Source: Nereocystis luetkeana
Taxonomy: Eukaryota; Sar; Phaeophyceae; Laminariales; Laminariaceae
Reading direction: 5' to 3'
Length of the DNA: 64,000 nucleotides
Assembly: GCA_031213475.1 (NCBI GenBank)
Contig: JARUPZ010000005.1
Span: 9,611,848-9,675,847 of the forward strand
The notes below the pieces were generated by a model. That model searched no databases and was not told the DNA's origin. It saw nothing but the letters and a program-made list of their open reading frames with translations. Below are positions 63,305 through 64,000 of this stretch, piece by piece (positions within the stretch are counted from its first letter, which is position 1; every line of letters begins with the position of its first letter). The translations under genes were made by a program, and so were the position numbers.

Positions 63305-64000
63305 ATGTCCGATGGAAATTGTCGTGAACGAGTAGTCTCCAGGATCATCTCCACTCTCAACCAGCCTATCCAGCCCCGTAATACGTCTGGTATGGTTGAG
63401 ATTTTCACTGCGGCTGTTATTGATGCGGTCGAAAAAGAGGTACCACCCCCTGCACGTCGCCACCGCAGACATGGATGGTGTGAGTCTGCCGAAACCTTGG
63501 CCGCATTCATGCCAGCATGGACAGCGAGGGAGGATGCACGACAATTCTTGCGTGCCCACCCCCGGGACAGAACCGCGTGGAAGACCCTGAGATCTGCGTG
63601 TGCGAACCTGCAGAAGGTGATTGCCGCAGGACTGCATGCGTACTTCGAAGCGTACCTTGCCGAAACCGAACGACTCCTAGCGAACAACGACCAAAGAGGC
63701 TTTTACAAGCACCTTAAGAGTACGGTAGGATTGGAAGGGACTAAAGCGAGGAGCGAACAGTTCATTAGGGACGAGGATGGCACGATCCTACGGGATAAGG
63801 TGCGAATTCGTGAACGATGGGCGGGGTTTTATCACAAACTCTTGAACACGAAGTCGCTGAAACTCGATCCCACGATCATCGACCTCTTGCCACCGCGACC
63901 GCCTAAACTGTCGCTTGAAGATGAACCATCCATAGACGAGATGACCGAAGCACTGAAGGGGATGTCGAATTGGAAAGCTGTCGGGCCAGATGGTCTCCCG
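63305..64000 (+). CDS. LINE ORF fragment, runs off the window
   Basis: From TATGTCCGATGGAAATTG onward the sequence matches 53834-54529 with no difference that I could see, over ~696 bp. It encodes MSDGNCRERVVSRIISTLN through NWKAVGPDGLP, the linker between endonuclease and RT. Its 5' end is fused to a 3' UTR fragment. The copy must be very young, or produced by recombination with the 53-kb copy. Its 3' part lies beyond the window. Confidence 0.92.
   Translation, partial: MSDGNCRERVVSRIISTLNQPIQPRNTSGMVEIFTAAVIDAVEKEVPPPARRHRRHGWCESAETLAAFMPAWTAREDARQFLRAHPRDRTAWKTLRSACANLQKVIAAGLHAYFEAYLAETERLLANNDQRGFYKHLKSTVGLEGTKARSEQFIRDEDGTILRDKVRIRERWAGFYHKLLNTKSLKLDPTIIDLLPPRPPKLSLEDEPSIDEMTEALKGMSNWKAVGPDGLP

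Overview
The window is eukaryotic nuclear DNA made mostly of transposable elements and simple repeats. Introns, TTAGGG-type telomeric repeats, tRNA-derived SINE-like repeats, a LINE with an AP-endonuclease, Copia-type LTR elements and a tyrosine-recombinase (DIRS/Ngaro-type) retroelement all point to a eukaryote. The species cannot be fixed from sequence alone. An alga or other protist, perhaps a stramenopile, fits best; this is inference. I find no complete host gene, only one credible host-like exon (25901-26043, minus strand).

Layout. 0-5 kb: gene-poor DNA with two MITE families and two copies of a tRNA-derived head-body-head repeat. 5.05-5.25 kb: a pentanucleotide array. 7.1-14.3 kb: a decayed LINE split by a reduced Copia-type LTR element (8113-12368) that carries a glutamine-rich zinc-knuckle ORF on the minus strand. 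17.9-21.5 kb: a broken minus-strand Copia pol. 21.9-22.35 kb: a LINE tail. 22.4-23.2 and 32.9-33.8 kb: two clusters of one ~300 bp repeat family. 27.57-31.21 kb: a second reduced LTR element. 36.0-39.68 kb: a third. 41.38-47.79 kb: a DIRS/Ngaro-type element that looks whole, with matching split direct repeats. 48.1-49.0 kb: a degenerate CCCATGGG-type array holding telomere-like repeats. 52.5-57.2 kb: a SINE-like copy, then a long LINE ORF with endonuclease and reverse transcriptase and its 3' UTR. 57.67-57.84 kb: a tandem tRNA-like pair. 58.4-60.0 kb: TA repeats, hairpins and more MITEs. 62.8-64 kb: a chimeric LINE fragment whose ORF part appears identical to the 53-54 kb copy and runs off the window.

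How the parts relate. The LINE family supplies four loci of different age. Reduced LTR elements with 5-bp target duplications probably depend on intact Copia elements elsewhere. MITEs and SINEs probably depend on absent autonomous partners and on the LINE machinery. Outside the elements the DNA is strewn with the near-palindrome TACCWGGTA, far above chance; no element family here explains it.
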